From UBA7328 sp965247965 (GTDB lineage: Bacteria > Bacteroidota > Bacteroidia > Chitinophagales > Saprospiraceae), in assembly GCA_965247965.1 (NCBI GenBank), contig OZ252053.1:1612001-1676000 (forward strand): a stretch of 64,000 nt of DNA, written 5' to 3'. The first letter of the stretch is position 1; each line of letters begins with the position of its first letter. This document shows positions 8,143-17,125 of this stretch, in pieces. The position numbers and the translations under genes are program-made. Under the pieces are notes generated by a model. The model did no database searches. It saw only the letters and a list, made by a program, of their open reading frames with translations, and was not told the DNA's origin.

Positions 8143-9950
8143 ACGATTTTGTTATTCGCTTTGCCAATGTCAATGGTACCGGGTCGGCCAGTGCCAACGG
8201 GCTTTTTGGAAAAGCGATTTTCAGAAGTGGTGTGCCCGTTTCTCCTAAAAATCTCTTTCCTTCCAATATCCAGGGCCTTCCGACATGGTATGAAGTCAGA
8301 GTAAATGACAAAGGTTATCTCGGCAGAAGGGAAGGCATTGATATTCTCGTGGGCGTAAACCCTCAAAGTTTTAAAGAAGACCTCGAAAGTATAGTCCCGG
8401 GGGGATATATGGTTTACGATAGTTCGCGTAAGCTTTACGACGAATTTATCAGAGATGATATCCAAATGATTGGCATACCCATGATGCTTTTAAGTGTAGA
8501 ACATTTCGAAGTTCCCCGGCATCAACAACTTTTCAAAAATGTGATCTACCTGGGCGCACTTGTAGCTTTATTGGACATCGACATTGAAGTGATAAAGGCT
8601 CTCACTGAAGAACAATTTGCATCGAAGCCTAAACTTATTTCGCCTAATTTCAAAGCACTGCAATTGGGCTATGATTATGCGGTACGTCATTTTGACTGTC
8701 CTCTGGATGTGAAGGTAGAAAAGAGAGATCTGATCGATGATCAAATATTAATAGAGGGAAATGCTGCGACTGCTTTGGGAGCCATATACGGAGGCGCCAC
8801 TTTTGCGGCATGGTATCCTATTACTCCCTCCACATCGGTGGTGAAGTCCTACGAGAAATATGCCAACAAGCTTTTGATTGATAAAGAATCTGGAAAGAAA
8901 AAATTTGCTATTGTTCAGGCCGAAGATGAATTGGCCGCTATTGGAATGGTTATGGGAGCAACCTGGAATGGTGTACGCGCATTTACGTCCACAAGCGGCG
9001 CCGGAGTTTCATTAATGAATGAATTCATTGGCCTTGCCTATTTTGCAGAAGTCCCTGTCTTACTGATCAATGTTCAAAGAGGCGGGCCATCGACAGGTAT
9101 GCCTACGCGAACCCAGCAAGGGGATGTGCTATTGTGCGCTTATGCATCTCATGGAGATACCAAGCACATCCTCCTCTTTCCCAGCACACCAACTGAATGC
9201 TTTGAAATGGCGGCATTGGGCCTTGATATAGCGGATCGGTTTCAGACGCCTATAATGTTAATGTCGGATCTCGACCTGGGCATGAACGAACACGTATCAC
9301 AGCCACTGAAATGGGATAAAAAAAGGCGGTACGACAGAGGTAAAGTGCTGATCACCAAGGATTTAGAACGGAGCGATTTGCATTGGGGAAGGTATTTGGA
9401 CGTGGACGGCGACGGAATATGCTATCGAACTATTCCAGGTAGCCATCCGTCAAAAGGAAGTTATTTTACAAGGGGATCGTCACATGATGAATACGCCAAA
9501 TACACTGAGGATGGCGAGGTGCACAAACGCATTATGGACAGGCTCACGGCCAAATGGAATACGGCCAAGAGTACTGTGCCAAATCCGGAATTCTACCAGG
9601 AATCAAATCGGAGTCAATATGGATTGATATTCTTTGGATCGACAACATATTCGGCAGTAGAAGCGATGGACGACTTCAAGGTTCAGGGGTTGTCAATGGA
9701 TGCAATGCGCTTAAAAGCTTTTCCATTTGGACAAGAAGTAGAAAAATTTATCACAGTTCATCAAGAGGTATTCGTTGTAGAACAGAACAAAGACGGCCAG
9801 ATGAGATCATTATTGATCAATGAATTGGAGATCAATCCTAAGAAATTGAAATCCGTACTTAACTATAACGGCTACCCCATCACTGCCAATCACATCATAA
9901 ACCAAATCGGTCAGCACATTTCGATTAATGAATTGGTAACGGCTGGTTAG
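8121..9950 (+). CDS. korA: 2-oxoacid:ferredoxin oxidoreductase, fused gamma-alpha subunit
   Basis: This 609-residue protein fuses a gamma domain (roughly residues 5-190, RFANVNGTGSASANGLFGKA) to an alpha domain (from about 215, with AWYPITPSTSVVKSYEKYA, EDELAAIGMVMGA, TSTSGAGVSLMNEF and GGPSTGMPTRTQQGD). These motifs are diagnostic of KorA-type subunits of cytoplasmic enzymes that oxidatively decarboxylate 2-oxoglutarate or related acids with CoA and ferredoxin. The start at 8121 lies inside the preceding gene, consistent with translational coupling. The beta subunit follows after 278 bp. 2-oxoglutarate is the most likely substrate but is not proven by sequence. Confidence 0.93.
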   Translation: MPGKNRVNDFVIRFANVNGTGSASANGLFGKAIFRSGVPVSPKNLFPSNIQGLPTWYEVRVNDKGYLGRREGIDILVGVNPQSFKEDLESIVPGGYMVYDSSRKLYDEFIRDDIQMIGIPMMLLSVEHFEVPRHQQLFKNVIYLGALVALLDIDIEVIKALTEEQFASKPKLISPNFKALQLGYDYAVRHFDCPLDVKVEKRDLIDDQILIEGNAATALGAIYGGATFAAWYPITPSTSVVKSYEKYANKLLIDKESGKKKFAIVQAEDELAAIGMVMGATWNGVRAFTSTSGAGVSLMNEFIGLAYFAEVPVLLINVQRGGPSTGMPTRTQQGDVLLCAYASHGDTKHILLFPSTPTECFEMAALGLDIADRFQTPIMLMSDLDLGMNEHVSQPLKWDKKRRYDRGKVLITKDLERSDLHWGRYLDVDGDGICYRTIPGSHPSKGSYFTRGSSHDEYAKYTEDGEVHKRIMDRLTAKWNTAKSTVPNPEFYQESNRSQYGLIFFGSTTYSAVEAMDDFKVQGLSMDAMRLKAFPFGQEVEKFITVHQEVFVVEQNKDGQMRSLLINELEINPKKLKSVLNYNGYPITANHIINQIGQHISINELVTAG

Positions 9951-10228
9951 CCTATGGAATGATGGAATGCGATAATGATGTACATACTATAAGCAAAATA
10001 ACTGTCGCGGAAAAGAATTGTGCGTTGAACAATGAATAAAGCCTTGATTTCCTGCCTGCCTTTGGTAGGTTTGGTTTCATCCAAAGGTTGATATACTTTT
10101 GTATCAAGTGGTACATCCCGACCGTAGCATCGGGGACAAAAGAACGGAGAAAAAGACATTGTACAATGATAAGTTAATACAATTAAAGTTCGATCACCAA
10201 TTCGTTATAGCATTACAGCATTAAATAA
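9951..10228. other. korA-korB gap holding a probable dispersed repeat
   Basis: The 278-bp gap is unusually large for two subunits of one enzyme. It contains a CCCGACCGTAGCATCGGG hairpin near 10128 and an inverted pair around ACTTTTGTATCAAG. It resembles Bacteroidota intergenic repeats I have seen in other genomes, but no second copy is present in this window. No convincing gene is visible. Confidence 0.45.
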
Positions 10229-11287
10229 ATGAGTTACATAAAACCCACATTCGCGCATCCCGGTTTACCAAAAAACAAAGCGGGTCATATCAAAAGAGAT
10301 TATGAAGGTGTCATTTCGACGCTTTGTGCCGGCTGCGGTCATGATTCGATAAGTGCAGCGATCGTGCAGGCCTGCTACGAGATGAATATCGAACCGCACC
10401 GTCTTGCGAAACTTTCGGGAATAGGATGCTCTTCGAAAACTCCAGCATATTTTCTGAGCAATTCGCATGGCTTTAATTCTGTACACGGGCGCATGCCTTC
10501 TGTAGCAACGGGGGCTAATCTCGCGAATAAAGATCTGATTTACTTGGGCGTGTCAGGAGATGGAGATACGGCGTCGATTGGTATGGGTCAGTTTGTTCAC
10601 GTCATACGACGCAATATCAATATGACCTATGTTGTCATGAACAATGGCTGCTACGGCCTTACAAAAGGGCAGGACAGCGCTACGGCGGATTTTGGCTCGA
10701 TGAGTAAAGCAGGTGGTGGAGTAGCAAATCCTTTTCAGGCGATTGACCTGATCAGCTTGGCTTTGGAATTAGGGGCGAGTTTTGTAGCCAGAAGTTTTTC
10801 GGGTGATAAAAATCAACTCGTGCCGCTTCTCAAAGCGGCTATGTCTCATAGCGGATTTGCCTTCCTGGATGTCATCTCACCCTGTGTAACATTTAATAAT
10901 AATGAAGGTTCGACAAAATCGTACGACCACGTACGCGAGCACATATCTATTACTGGCGATTTGGATTTTGTGCCAGAAGAAGAGGAGATAATTGTTGACT
11001 ATGAAAAGGGCACAAAGAAAGTCATCAGCCTCTTTGACAATACGAAATTGAGCTTAGAGAAATTGGCAAAAGATTGGGATCCGACCGACAAATATTCCAC
11101 TGTGAATAAGGTACAGGAATCGAAGAGGAATGGGAATATTCTTACCGGCCTTCTTTACATTGATCCCGATTCTAAAGATTTGCATTACATTCTGGATACC
11201 GTTGATAAGCCGTTGAATAAATTGGATGAAGGGGATCTTTATCCGGGTGAGGAGGTGCTTGAAGGGATAAATGACAGTTTTAGGTAG
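10229..11287 (+). CDS. korB: 2-oxoacid:ferredoxin oxidoreductase, beta subunit
   Basis: This 352-residue protein is the thiamine-diphosphate-binding partner of KorA. It shows the Cys motif TLCAGCGHD (Cys33 and Cys36), a third Cys in GIGCSSK, a FNSVHGRMPSVATGANLAN block, and the ThDP/Mg motif GDGDTASIG (from residue 110) with NNGCYGLTKGQ. These residues bind ThDP and the single 4Fe-4S cluster in the family. A C-terminal region of about 60 residues after the core is common in Bacteroidota homologues. It completes the three-gene unit beginning at 6349. Confidence 0.94.
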   Translation: MSYIKPTFAHPGLPKNKAGHIKRDYEGVISTLCAGCGHDSISAAIVQACYEMNIEPHRLAKLSGIGCSSKTPAYFLSNSHGFNSVHGRMPSVATGANLANKDLIYLGVSGDGDTASIGMGQFVHVIRRNINMTYVVMNNGCYGLTKGQDSATADFGSMSKAGGGVANPFQAIDLISLALELGASFVARSFSGDKNQLVPLLKAAMSHSGFAFLDVISPCVTFNNNEGSTKSYDHVREHISITGDLDFVPEEEEIIVDYEKGTKKVISLFDNTKLSLEKLAKDWDPTDKYSTVNKVQESKRNGNILTGLLYIDPDSKDLHYILDTVDKPLNKLDEGDLYPGEEVLEGINDSFR

Positions 11288-11407
11288 GGGAAGACGCAAT
11301 CGAAGTTTAACCCATGTGGTATCAACTGCCCAAGAACACACAGATTAAATCTTTCTGTTGAAACATTTCTTTAGAGAAAAAGCGATAATTTTGAAATAAA
11401 ATTAAGT

Positions 11408-12067
11408 ATGTCTCACTCTCCAATTCTTGAACCTATTCTAAACTCACCGGGCTTACCTCGCTTGATGGATGAATTGGCTGAAATTTGGAATGATGAACAA
11501 AAAAGGCGGCAAGAGTTTTACGATTGGGTGAGTGAGGATGTTAAAGCAGAATTCATTGGCGGAGAAATAGTCGTACACAGCCCGGTGCGAAGAAAACACA
11601 ATATTGTACTTGGATTTCTTTACCGTATTCTTAGTATTTATCAAGACAAAATTGGTAACGGTTTTGTAGGCTATGAAAAAATTATGATCCATCTTGATCG
11701 GAATGACTATGAACCTGATCTGGTGTATTTTAATTCTGAGAAAACCCAAAATTTCACGGATGATCAGACTCTTTTTCCGGCTCCGGATTTAGTAGTCGAA
11801 ATTTTCTCGGTGAGTACGGAAGAAAGAGACCGAGGAATAAAACTAAAGGATTATGCACTGAACGGAATACCTGAATATTGGATCATAGATGCGGATATTG
11901 AAGTAGTGGAGCAATATCTTCTCGAAGACGAAAACTACCATTTACACCAAAAGTTATCAAAGAAAGATACCCTTCGCACTTCAAGTTTTGACGGATTAGA
12001 AATACCTGTTAAAGCCATTTTCAGCGCTAATGAGAATTATAACTATTTGCAATTGTTGCTGAGTTGA
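11408..12067 (+). CDS. Uma2 family endonuclease (DUF820)
   Basis: This 219-residue protein has the Uma2 restriction-endonuclease-like core: EFIGGEIVVHSP, YEPDLVYFN, APDLVVEIFSVSTEERDRGIKLKDYALNGIPEYWIID. The acidic and lysine residues of the PD-(D/E)XK-like fold (PDLVVEI with a preceding D) are visible. Uma2 proteins occur as scattered families in cyanobacteria and Bacteroidota, and their biological role is not established. It stands alone, 120 bp after korB on the same strand, with no obvious partner. Confidence 0.88.
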   Translation: MSHSPILEPILNSPGLPRLMDELAEIWNDEQKRRQEFYDWVSEDVKAEFIGGEIVVHSPVRRKHNIVLGFLYRILSIYQDKIGNGFVGYEKIMIHLDRNDYEPDLVYFNSEKTQNFTDDQTLFPAPDLVVEIFSVSTEERDRGIKLKDYALNGIPEYWIIDADIEVVEQYLLEDENYHLHQKLSKKDTLRTSSFDGLEIPVKAIFSANENYNYLQLLLS

Positions 12068-12128
12068 GGACTGCCAACTTATTGGAGAACAGAGGCTGCA
12101 TACATCCTCAGAATCCTGATATGCCTGA

Positions 12129-12588
12129 TTAAAACAGCATCTCCTGCAGCGCCAAATACACCCCATTAGTCCACCCAAATCCATCCTGCACAGGATACTC
12201 TCCTCCGCCTGCATCAAGATCGAGATTTTCGACATTGTACTTTTCCATCATCTTGCCGGTATTATTGAATACTGATTCGTTGAGGGTCAGCCACCTTTGG
12301 GCGATCTCTTTCGCAAGTCTCTTGTGGCCATAGTTCATCAGTCCTTTGATAGTCATATATTGTAATGGCGCCCAACCGTTAGGGGCGTCCCATTGCTGAC
12401 CGGAGTGCATAGTAGAACTGATGAGACCACCTGCCCTAAGGAATTGATTTTCAATGATTTGTGCTACACTATCTGCCTGGTTTTGGGAAGCTATTTTGAA
12501 AAAAAGAGGAAATGCTCCTGCTAGTGAATACACTTCGGTCTTCTCATTCCGTAAAGTATTGTAATCAAAAAAGAAGCCTTTTCTTGAC
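12129..12588 (-). pseudogene. treA: Trehalase (GH37), C-terminal fragment
   Basis: The reading frame carries the last about 150 residues of a trehalase. It includes the family signature QQWDAPNGWAP and the terminal GGGEYPVQDGFGWTNG motif, plus KGFFFDYN and EVYSLAGAFPLFF. A complete enzyme is about 500 residues, so more than two thirds is missing. The break coincides exactly with the inverted repeat of the IS1634-like element at 12589. I do not find the missing N-terminal part on the far side of that element, which suggests deletion after insertion rather than a simple interruption. Confidence 0.9.
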
Positions 12589-14490
12589 TTTGACACTTAA
12601 TTTTGCTGGTGATCTGATTTTCAGACAGTTACGGGATTGACATGTTGCAAATTGCCACTACGGCATTGGGTTTGGACGAATGTGCGGTAAGGAGGCTTGG
12701 CGAACTATTGTATGAGTTCAATATTTTTAAGCGGAGCAATATTTAATGCTCGAAGGATTTTTGCTCCGTATTGTCCATTGGCGCCTTTTACATAAAATTT
12801 GTGATCCTCCAGTTCCATTTGAGATACCTGGAGTTGATTGAGTTCATCTTTTATTTTTTCAGGACTTATTTCGATTTCCTTACTTCTTAGAGTTTCTTCC
12901 AGAGCTCTTTCCATTGCAAAGGAAATGAAGCACACTACAAAGTGGCCTTTTATTCTATTGGGTGTCCAATGGAATATCGGTCGTGCTTTCATAGTTGTTT
13001 TTAGAATGCGAAAGCTTTCTTCTATGCGCCATAGATTGTGGTAGGCTTTCATAATAGCAAATTCACTCATGTCTTTGCGGCTTGACTGAATACCATAATA
13101 TCCGTCCCACTTGCTATCTTCTTTGATTCGTTCTTCATCCAGAGTAGGTGGTGTCTTGTTCTCATATTCTATTTTGACGTACCTCTTTGCACCCTTTTTA
13201 CTGCTGGGCACCTGGCCTTGGTCGACCATGGCTTCGGCCTTTTCGACTTGTCTTTTTCTGTCTTTTTGATCTTTTACCGCTCGTTGTTTTGACCAACTTA
13301 TTATGAGTTTATCTTTCCATTCATGTTGTTGACCTTGTTCGTCTTTATAGGATACCTCCAGATCCACAGATTTATATCTGAACAATACTTCTGCTGTGTC
13401 TTTGTCCACTTCATGATTATGGTAACCCTCATTAGCCCATACCTGATCCTGTATAGGTTTGGCTTGGACTTTTAGTTTTGAACTCACAATGTATTCATAT
13501 CCTGCTTGTCTGATGAGGTGAAAGTTGTTTTTACTATTCAGCCCCTTATCGGCTACTATGACAACTTGATTGATGTTGAACCGATCTTTGAGTATGTTCA
13601 ACGCATCGATCATCGTCTTGCCATCTGATGTATTTCCTGGGAATAATTCATAACCTATAGGGCGACCTTGCTGATCGGTAAACAATCCCATCACTACCTG
13701 CACCTCGTTGAACTTTCCATTTTTACTGAACCCAAAGTCTTTTAACTCGTCAGGCCTCACACTCTCAAAATGAAAAGTGGTTACATCATAGAAGGCTACA
13801 TCTATAGTTGAGTTAAACAGATCGCAATATCTTTTGAACATACCTTGTTCTATTTCCTCCTTATGAGTAGCTAACCAGTCGAGGTTTCTGTAGAGTTGAT
13901 GAAGTTCAATATTGCTGTCCATTCCCTTGAATTCAATTTGATCCTGGTAGGCTCTTAATTTTGATTTGCACCGCAATAGTCTATGTATTGCCATATAAAA
14001 AGTAACCCTACTCAGGGAAAAGCCAAGCCTTCTATGCTTTGCTCCTACCTTATCAAGAATTGTAGCAAGGCCTAATTTTTCCCAAATCTTTTCATAAACC
14101 ACATGACCATAACAAAGTCTTTTAACCTCTTTCATGTCCGAAATGCTATTGGCATCCATTCCCGACAAGGTCAAGAGTTTACGGCCAATGGTTTCAAGGG
14201 TGCGATCTTGTCGTAAGACATCCAACCTGCCTAGGTTAAGAAGGACTTTGTGCTTGACTTTGCCGTCCATGCGATAGGACTCGACTATTTGAAGGTAGGT
14301 GTGATTTCTGGATTTAGTAGTTTTAATGAACATGTAGTAAATATACTACATATATGTTACAAACACCTAATATATAGGAATTTATATTCAATTTGTTGCC
14401 ACTACGTTTTTATCAAAAATCTACATTTATACCCCTAAAATCCCTATTCTATGGGCATCTTGTGAAAATCCAAGGCCGTTAAGTGTCAAA
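12589..14490 (-). mobile_element. IS1634-like insertion sequence (about 1.9 kb)
   Basis: Perfect 12-bp inverted repeats TTTGACACTTAA (12589-12600) and TTAAGTGTCAAA (14479-14490) enclose one transposase gene; three further bases outside match at two of three positions. No matching direct repeat is seen outside the ends. The left flank is trehalase and the right flank is the middle of another transposase gene, so the two sides do not come from one original gene. This fits a rearrangement or adjacent deletion anchored at the element. Confidence 0.78.
12705..14333 (-). CDS. IS1634-family transposase
   Basis: This 542-residue DDE transposase has the N-terminal block typical of the family (TYLQIVESYR, KHKVLLNLGRLD), first Asp in IDVAFYDVTTFHFES, second Asp in QVVIVADKGLNSKNN, and the Glu region in YHNLWRIEESFRILKTTMKA. 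HFVVCFISF and a C-terminal helix follow. The frame is intact, so the element may be mobile. It lies on the minus strand within matching inverted repeats. Confidence 0.92.
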   Translation of the reverse strand: MFIKTTKSRNHTYLQIVESYRMDGKVKHKVLLNLGRLDVLRQDRTLETIGRKLLTLSGMDANSISDMKEVKRLCYGHVVYEKIWEKLGLATILDKVGAKHRRLGFSLSRVTFYMAIHRLLRCKSKLRAYQDQIEFKGMDSNIELHQLYRNLDWLATHKEEIEQGMFKRYCDLFNSTIDVAFYDVTTFHFESVRPDELKDFGFSKNGKFNEVQVVMGLFTDQQGRPIGYELFPGNTSDGKTMIDALNILKDRFNINQVVIVADKGLNSKNNFHLIRQAGYEYIVSSKLKVQAKPIQDQVWANEGYHNHEVDKDTAEVLFRYKSVDLEVSYKDEQGQQHEWKDKLIISWSKQRAVKDQKDRKRQVEKAEAMVDQGQVPSSKKGAKRYVKIEYENKTPPTLDEERIKEDSKWDGYYGIQSSRKDMSEFAIMKAYHNLWRIEESFRILKTTMKARPIFHWTPNRIKGHFVVCFISFAMERALEETLRSKEIEISPEKIKDELNQLQVSQMELEDHKFYVKGANGQYGAKILRALNIAPLKNIELIQ

Positions 14491-16165
14491 CTCAGGAGTA
14501 GATGAAAGGACAAAAGCCGCCTTCGGTAAGATAGAAACTACCCCATTACATTTTGAATCCTGTCAATCCCTGTCCTTTGGCGGAGTACTTCTTTTACTTC
14601 CCTTTTTGATCATGAGTGGTCTATTGACCTATCGGGATCATTACCACGAATTGAAACGGGGCTACTACTACATAGAAGTGATCATTTTGCTGTTGTCATT
14701 TATGTATTTATGCCGCATCAAGAGCGTGGAGCAGCTCAAGCAGATCAGTCCCGGAGACTTTGGCAAATTACTCGGACTAGACCGCATACCTGAAGCCAAA
14801 TGCATGCGCAACAAACTGCATATGATCACCAATCAGCAAAAAGCAGGGCCATGGATGATGGACTTAGGTCAAAACTGGGCAAGTGAGGAACAAAACGAGT
14901 TTTACTACATAGACGGACACGTTCAGATTTATTATGGTTACAAAGCCAAATTGGGTAAAAAATACGTATCACGTCAAAAGTTATGCCTGCCGGGAATGCA
15001 GGAATTTTGGATCAACAATCAAGACGGTTCTCCCTATTTTTTTGTTACAGGCCAGGTGAACCAGAAGCTTCAGGAAACTATTATTGAGCAAATTTTACCA
15101 AAGCTACTAAATGAAATGCCCTGCAAATACAGTGATGAACAATTGGAATCTGATCCTGATTTACCGCGCTTTACCATTGTCTTTGACAGGGAGGCATACA
15201 GTCCTGCTTTTTTCGGCATGTTGTGGGAAAAACATCGGGTGGCGGTGTTGACCTATCGTAAGAATGTAGAAGACCGGTGGAATGTTGATGATTTTACAAC
15301 ACATCAGTTGGCTATCGAAGGTGTAGACACGCAAATGGACTTGAGTGAAAGGCAAATCGTTCTGGATAAAGTGCCGATGAGGGAAATAAGAAAACTGAAC
15401 AAAGACACTCATCAGACAAGTGTATTGACGACCAACAAAAAACTGGCCATTCTATCGGTAGCACTATACATGTTTGCCCGCTGGACGCAGGAGAATTTCT
15501 TTCGATATATGCGACTGGATTATAGGTTGGACAGTATTGTACAAAACACTGTGGATCAGATAGATAAAGACTTTGATGTAGTCAACCCGGAGTACAGTAA
15601 TCTTAGTTACTACCTCAAAAAAGTAAGAGAAAAAATCCAACGAAGAAAAGCCCGCTTATTCGACATCCAGGAAAAACTTAGCAAGCAAAATGTAGACCAT
15701 GTATCCAAACTGGAAACACAACAATCCAAAGTACAAGAACAGATAAACGGCCTGGAAAAACAGGAAAATCAACTGATAACCAAACGCAAATCAGTTAGTT
15801 ACAAAATTAAAATCAAGGATATGCCTGAATCCATAAGATACTCATCACTCAACATGGAAAGTAAAAGGTTCCAAAACGTAATAAAAATGATATGCTATCG
15901 TGCCGAAACGTCAATGACTAATAAATTGATGCCTCATTTTAAAAAGTCAAAAGACGAAAAACGAAGTTTGATCAAAAGTCTGATCAAAACTCCAATTGAC
16001 CTGGAATGTGACTATAAATCTAAAAAATTAACCGTCTCCCTTTACTCCCAATCCAATCCAAGAATGAATAAAGCTGCTGAAAAATTATGCCATCTTCTCA
16101 ACCAAACCCAAACCATATATCCAGGCACTAATTTGGAACTTCACTACCAAATCGCGACATTGTAA
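14483..16165 (+). CDS. DDE-type transposase, 5'-truncated
   Basis: The 560-residue frame belongs to a long bacterial transposase type that I know only as a putative transposase, not as a named IS family. Features are GGVLLLLPFLIMSGLL, LCRIKSVEQLKQISPGDFGK, LLGLDRIPEAK, then candidate catalytic residues in FYYIDGHVQIYYG (Asp), FTIVFDREAYSPAFF (Asp) and RWTQENFFRYMRLD (Glu), followed by a coiled-coil C-terminus. Members usually carry an N-terminal helix-turn-helix region, absent here. The first codons (GTG at 14483) lie inside the inverted repeat of the adjacent IS1634-like element, so the original start is lost. It is probably not functional. Confidence 0.75.
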   Translation: MSNSGVDERTKAAFGKIETTPLHFESCQSLSFGGVLLLLPFLIMSGLLTYRDHYHELKRGYYYIEVIILLLSFMYLCRIKSVEQLKQISPGDFGKLLGLDRIPEAKCMRNKLHMITNQQKAGPWMMDLGQNWASEEQNEFYYIDGHVQIYYGYKAKLGKKYVSRQKLCLPGMQEFWINNQDGSPYFFVTGQVNQKLQETIIEQILPKLLNEMPCKYSDEQLESDPDLPRFTIVFDREAYSPAFFGMLWEKHRVAVLTYRKNVEDRWNVDDFTTHQLAIEGVDTQMDLSERQIVLDKVPMREIRKLNKDTHQTSVLTTNKKLAILSVALYMFARWTQENFFRYMRLDYRLDSIVQNTVDQIDKDFDVVNPEYSNLSYYLKKVREKIQRRKARLFDIQEKLSKQNVDHVSKLETQQSKVQEQINGLEKQENQLITKRKSVSYKIKIKDMPESIRYSSLNMESKRFQNVIKMICYRAETSMTNKLMPHFKKSKDEKRSLIKSLIKTPIDLECDYKSKKLTVSLYSQSNPRMNKAAEKLCHLLNQTQTIYPGTNLELHYQIATL

Positions 16166-16347
16166 TTTACTCCGAGTCTGGAGTTCTGAAATTAGGTAAA
16201 TAGGCTACGAAAATTTGTATTGTTCCCTGTCTTTTGTAGATTACGGTTGAAAACTGAGCCAGAATTCGGTTGAAAAGTGAGCCAGTTGAGAGAGGCGAAG
16301 TTATGCATTTTGATGAAAGAATAACCATTAATATTTTTTGAGAGAAA

Positions 16348-17106
16348 TTAAAGTTGTTGATTAAGTTTTTCTGATTCTTTGACTCTGAAGGATTTTCCAT
16401 TCATGTTGACCAGGATGGCTTTATGGGTGAGTCGGTCAACTATGGCAGCAGTGAGAACTTCATCACCAAATATTTCTGTCCACCGATCAAAACTCAGGTT
16501 GGTTGTGATAATGGTTGACTTTCTACCAGCTCTGAGGCTAAGATGAGTAAAAAGTAATTCTGCAGCCTCTTTGTCAAAGGACACATAACCGAACTCGTCA
16601 CACACGACCAGATCGTATTTTTCAAAACGAGATTCCAGGGTACGGAGCATTTTGTGAGACCTGGCTTCGTTGATTTGGGTTATCAGCCTGGGAATGGCAG
16701 TAAACAAGACAGTGAAATCGAGTGTGCAGGCTTTGATGGCCAGGCCAATAGCGATGTGTGTTTTACCGGTACCGGGATTACCAGCCAGGATGAGATTTTG
16801 TCCATCTTTTATAAAATCGAGACGTTCGAGAGTAGCCAGTTTGTTTTGTGCATCATTGGGGAGTTCAGATTTGATCAGATCGTGGATTTGTTTTTTATAC
16901 GGGAATCCGGCTCTTCGGATACGCTGTTTTTTTCTCCGGATGAGCCGCCCGTCATATTCGGTGATCATAAGATCGAGCAAGTAGCGTTCAAAAGAATGAT
17001 TGCTTTTAGCAGCACTTTTTGCCTGTTCGGCGTACTCTGTTCTGAATGCAGGCAGCCTAAGCAGACGTGAGTAATAATCAATTTGTTGTTCCATTTTTGC
17101 TTGCAT
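16348..17106 (-). CDS. istB: IS21 helper ATPase IstB
   Basis: This 252-residue AAA+ protein has Walker A GNPGTGKTH, Walker B VVCDEFGY, sensor-like STIITTNLSF, and the C-terminal AAIVDRLTHKA box. IstB helps the IstA transposase select targets and assemble strand-transfer complexes. It is encoded immediately downstream of istA, 19 bp apart. The frame is intact. Confidence 0.95.
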   Translation of the reverse strand: MQAKMEQQIDYYSRLLRLPAFRTEYAEQAKSAAKSNHSFERYLLDLMITEYDGRLIRRKKQRIRRAGFPYKKQIHDLIKSELPNDAQNKLATLERLDFIKDGQNLILAGNPGTGKTHIAIGLAIKACTLDFTVLFTAIPRLITQINEARSHKMLRTLESRFEKYDLVVCDEFGYVSFDKEAAELLFTHLSLRAGRKSTIITTNLSFDRWTEIFGDEVLTAAIVDRLTHKAILVNMNGKSFRVKESEKLNQQL

Positions 17107-17125
17107 TGTTGAGATTTTATTCGAA

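Noticed and set aside
12632..12720. Peptide-like frame DSYGIDMLQIATTALG inside the IS1634-like left end
   Set aside because: It is short, has no start, ends soon after, and lies between the inverted repeat and the transposase stop; no family match was recognised.
12653..14412. TTGCCACTACG at both ends of the IS1634-like region as a target duplication of an inner insertion
   Set aside because: The 11-bp match lies inside the perfect TTTGACACTTAA inverted repeats, and no inverted ends adjoin it; probably chance or a subterminal binding site.
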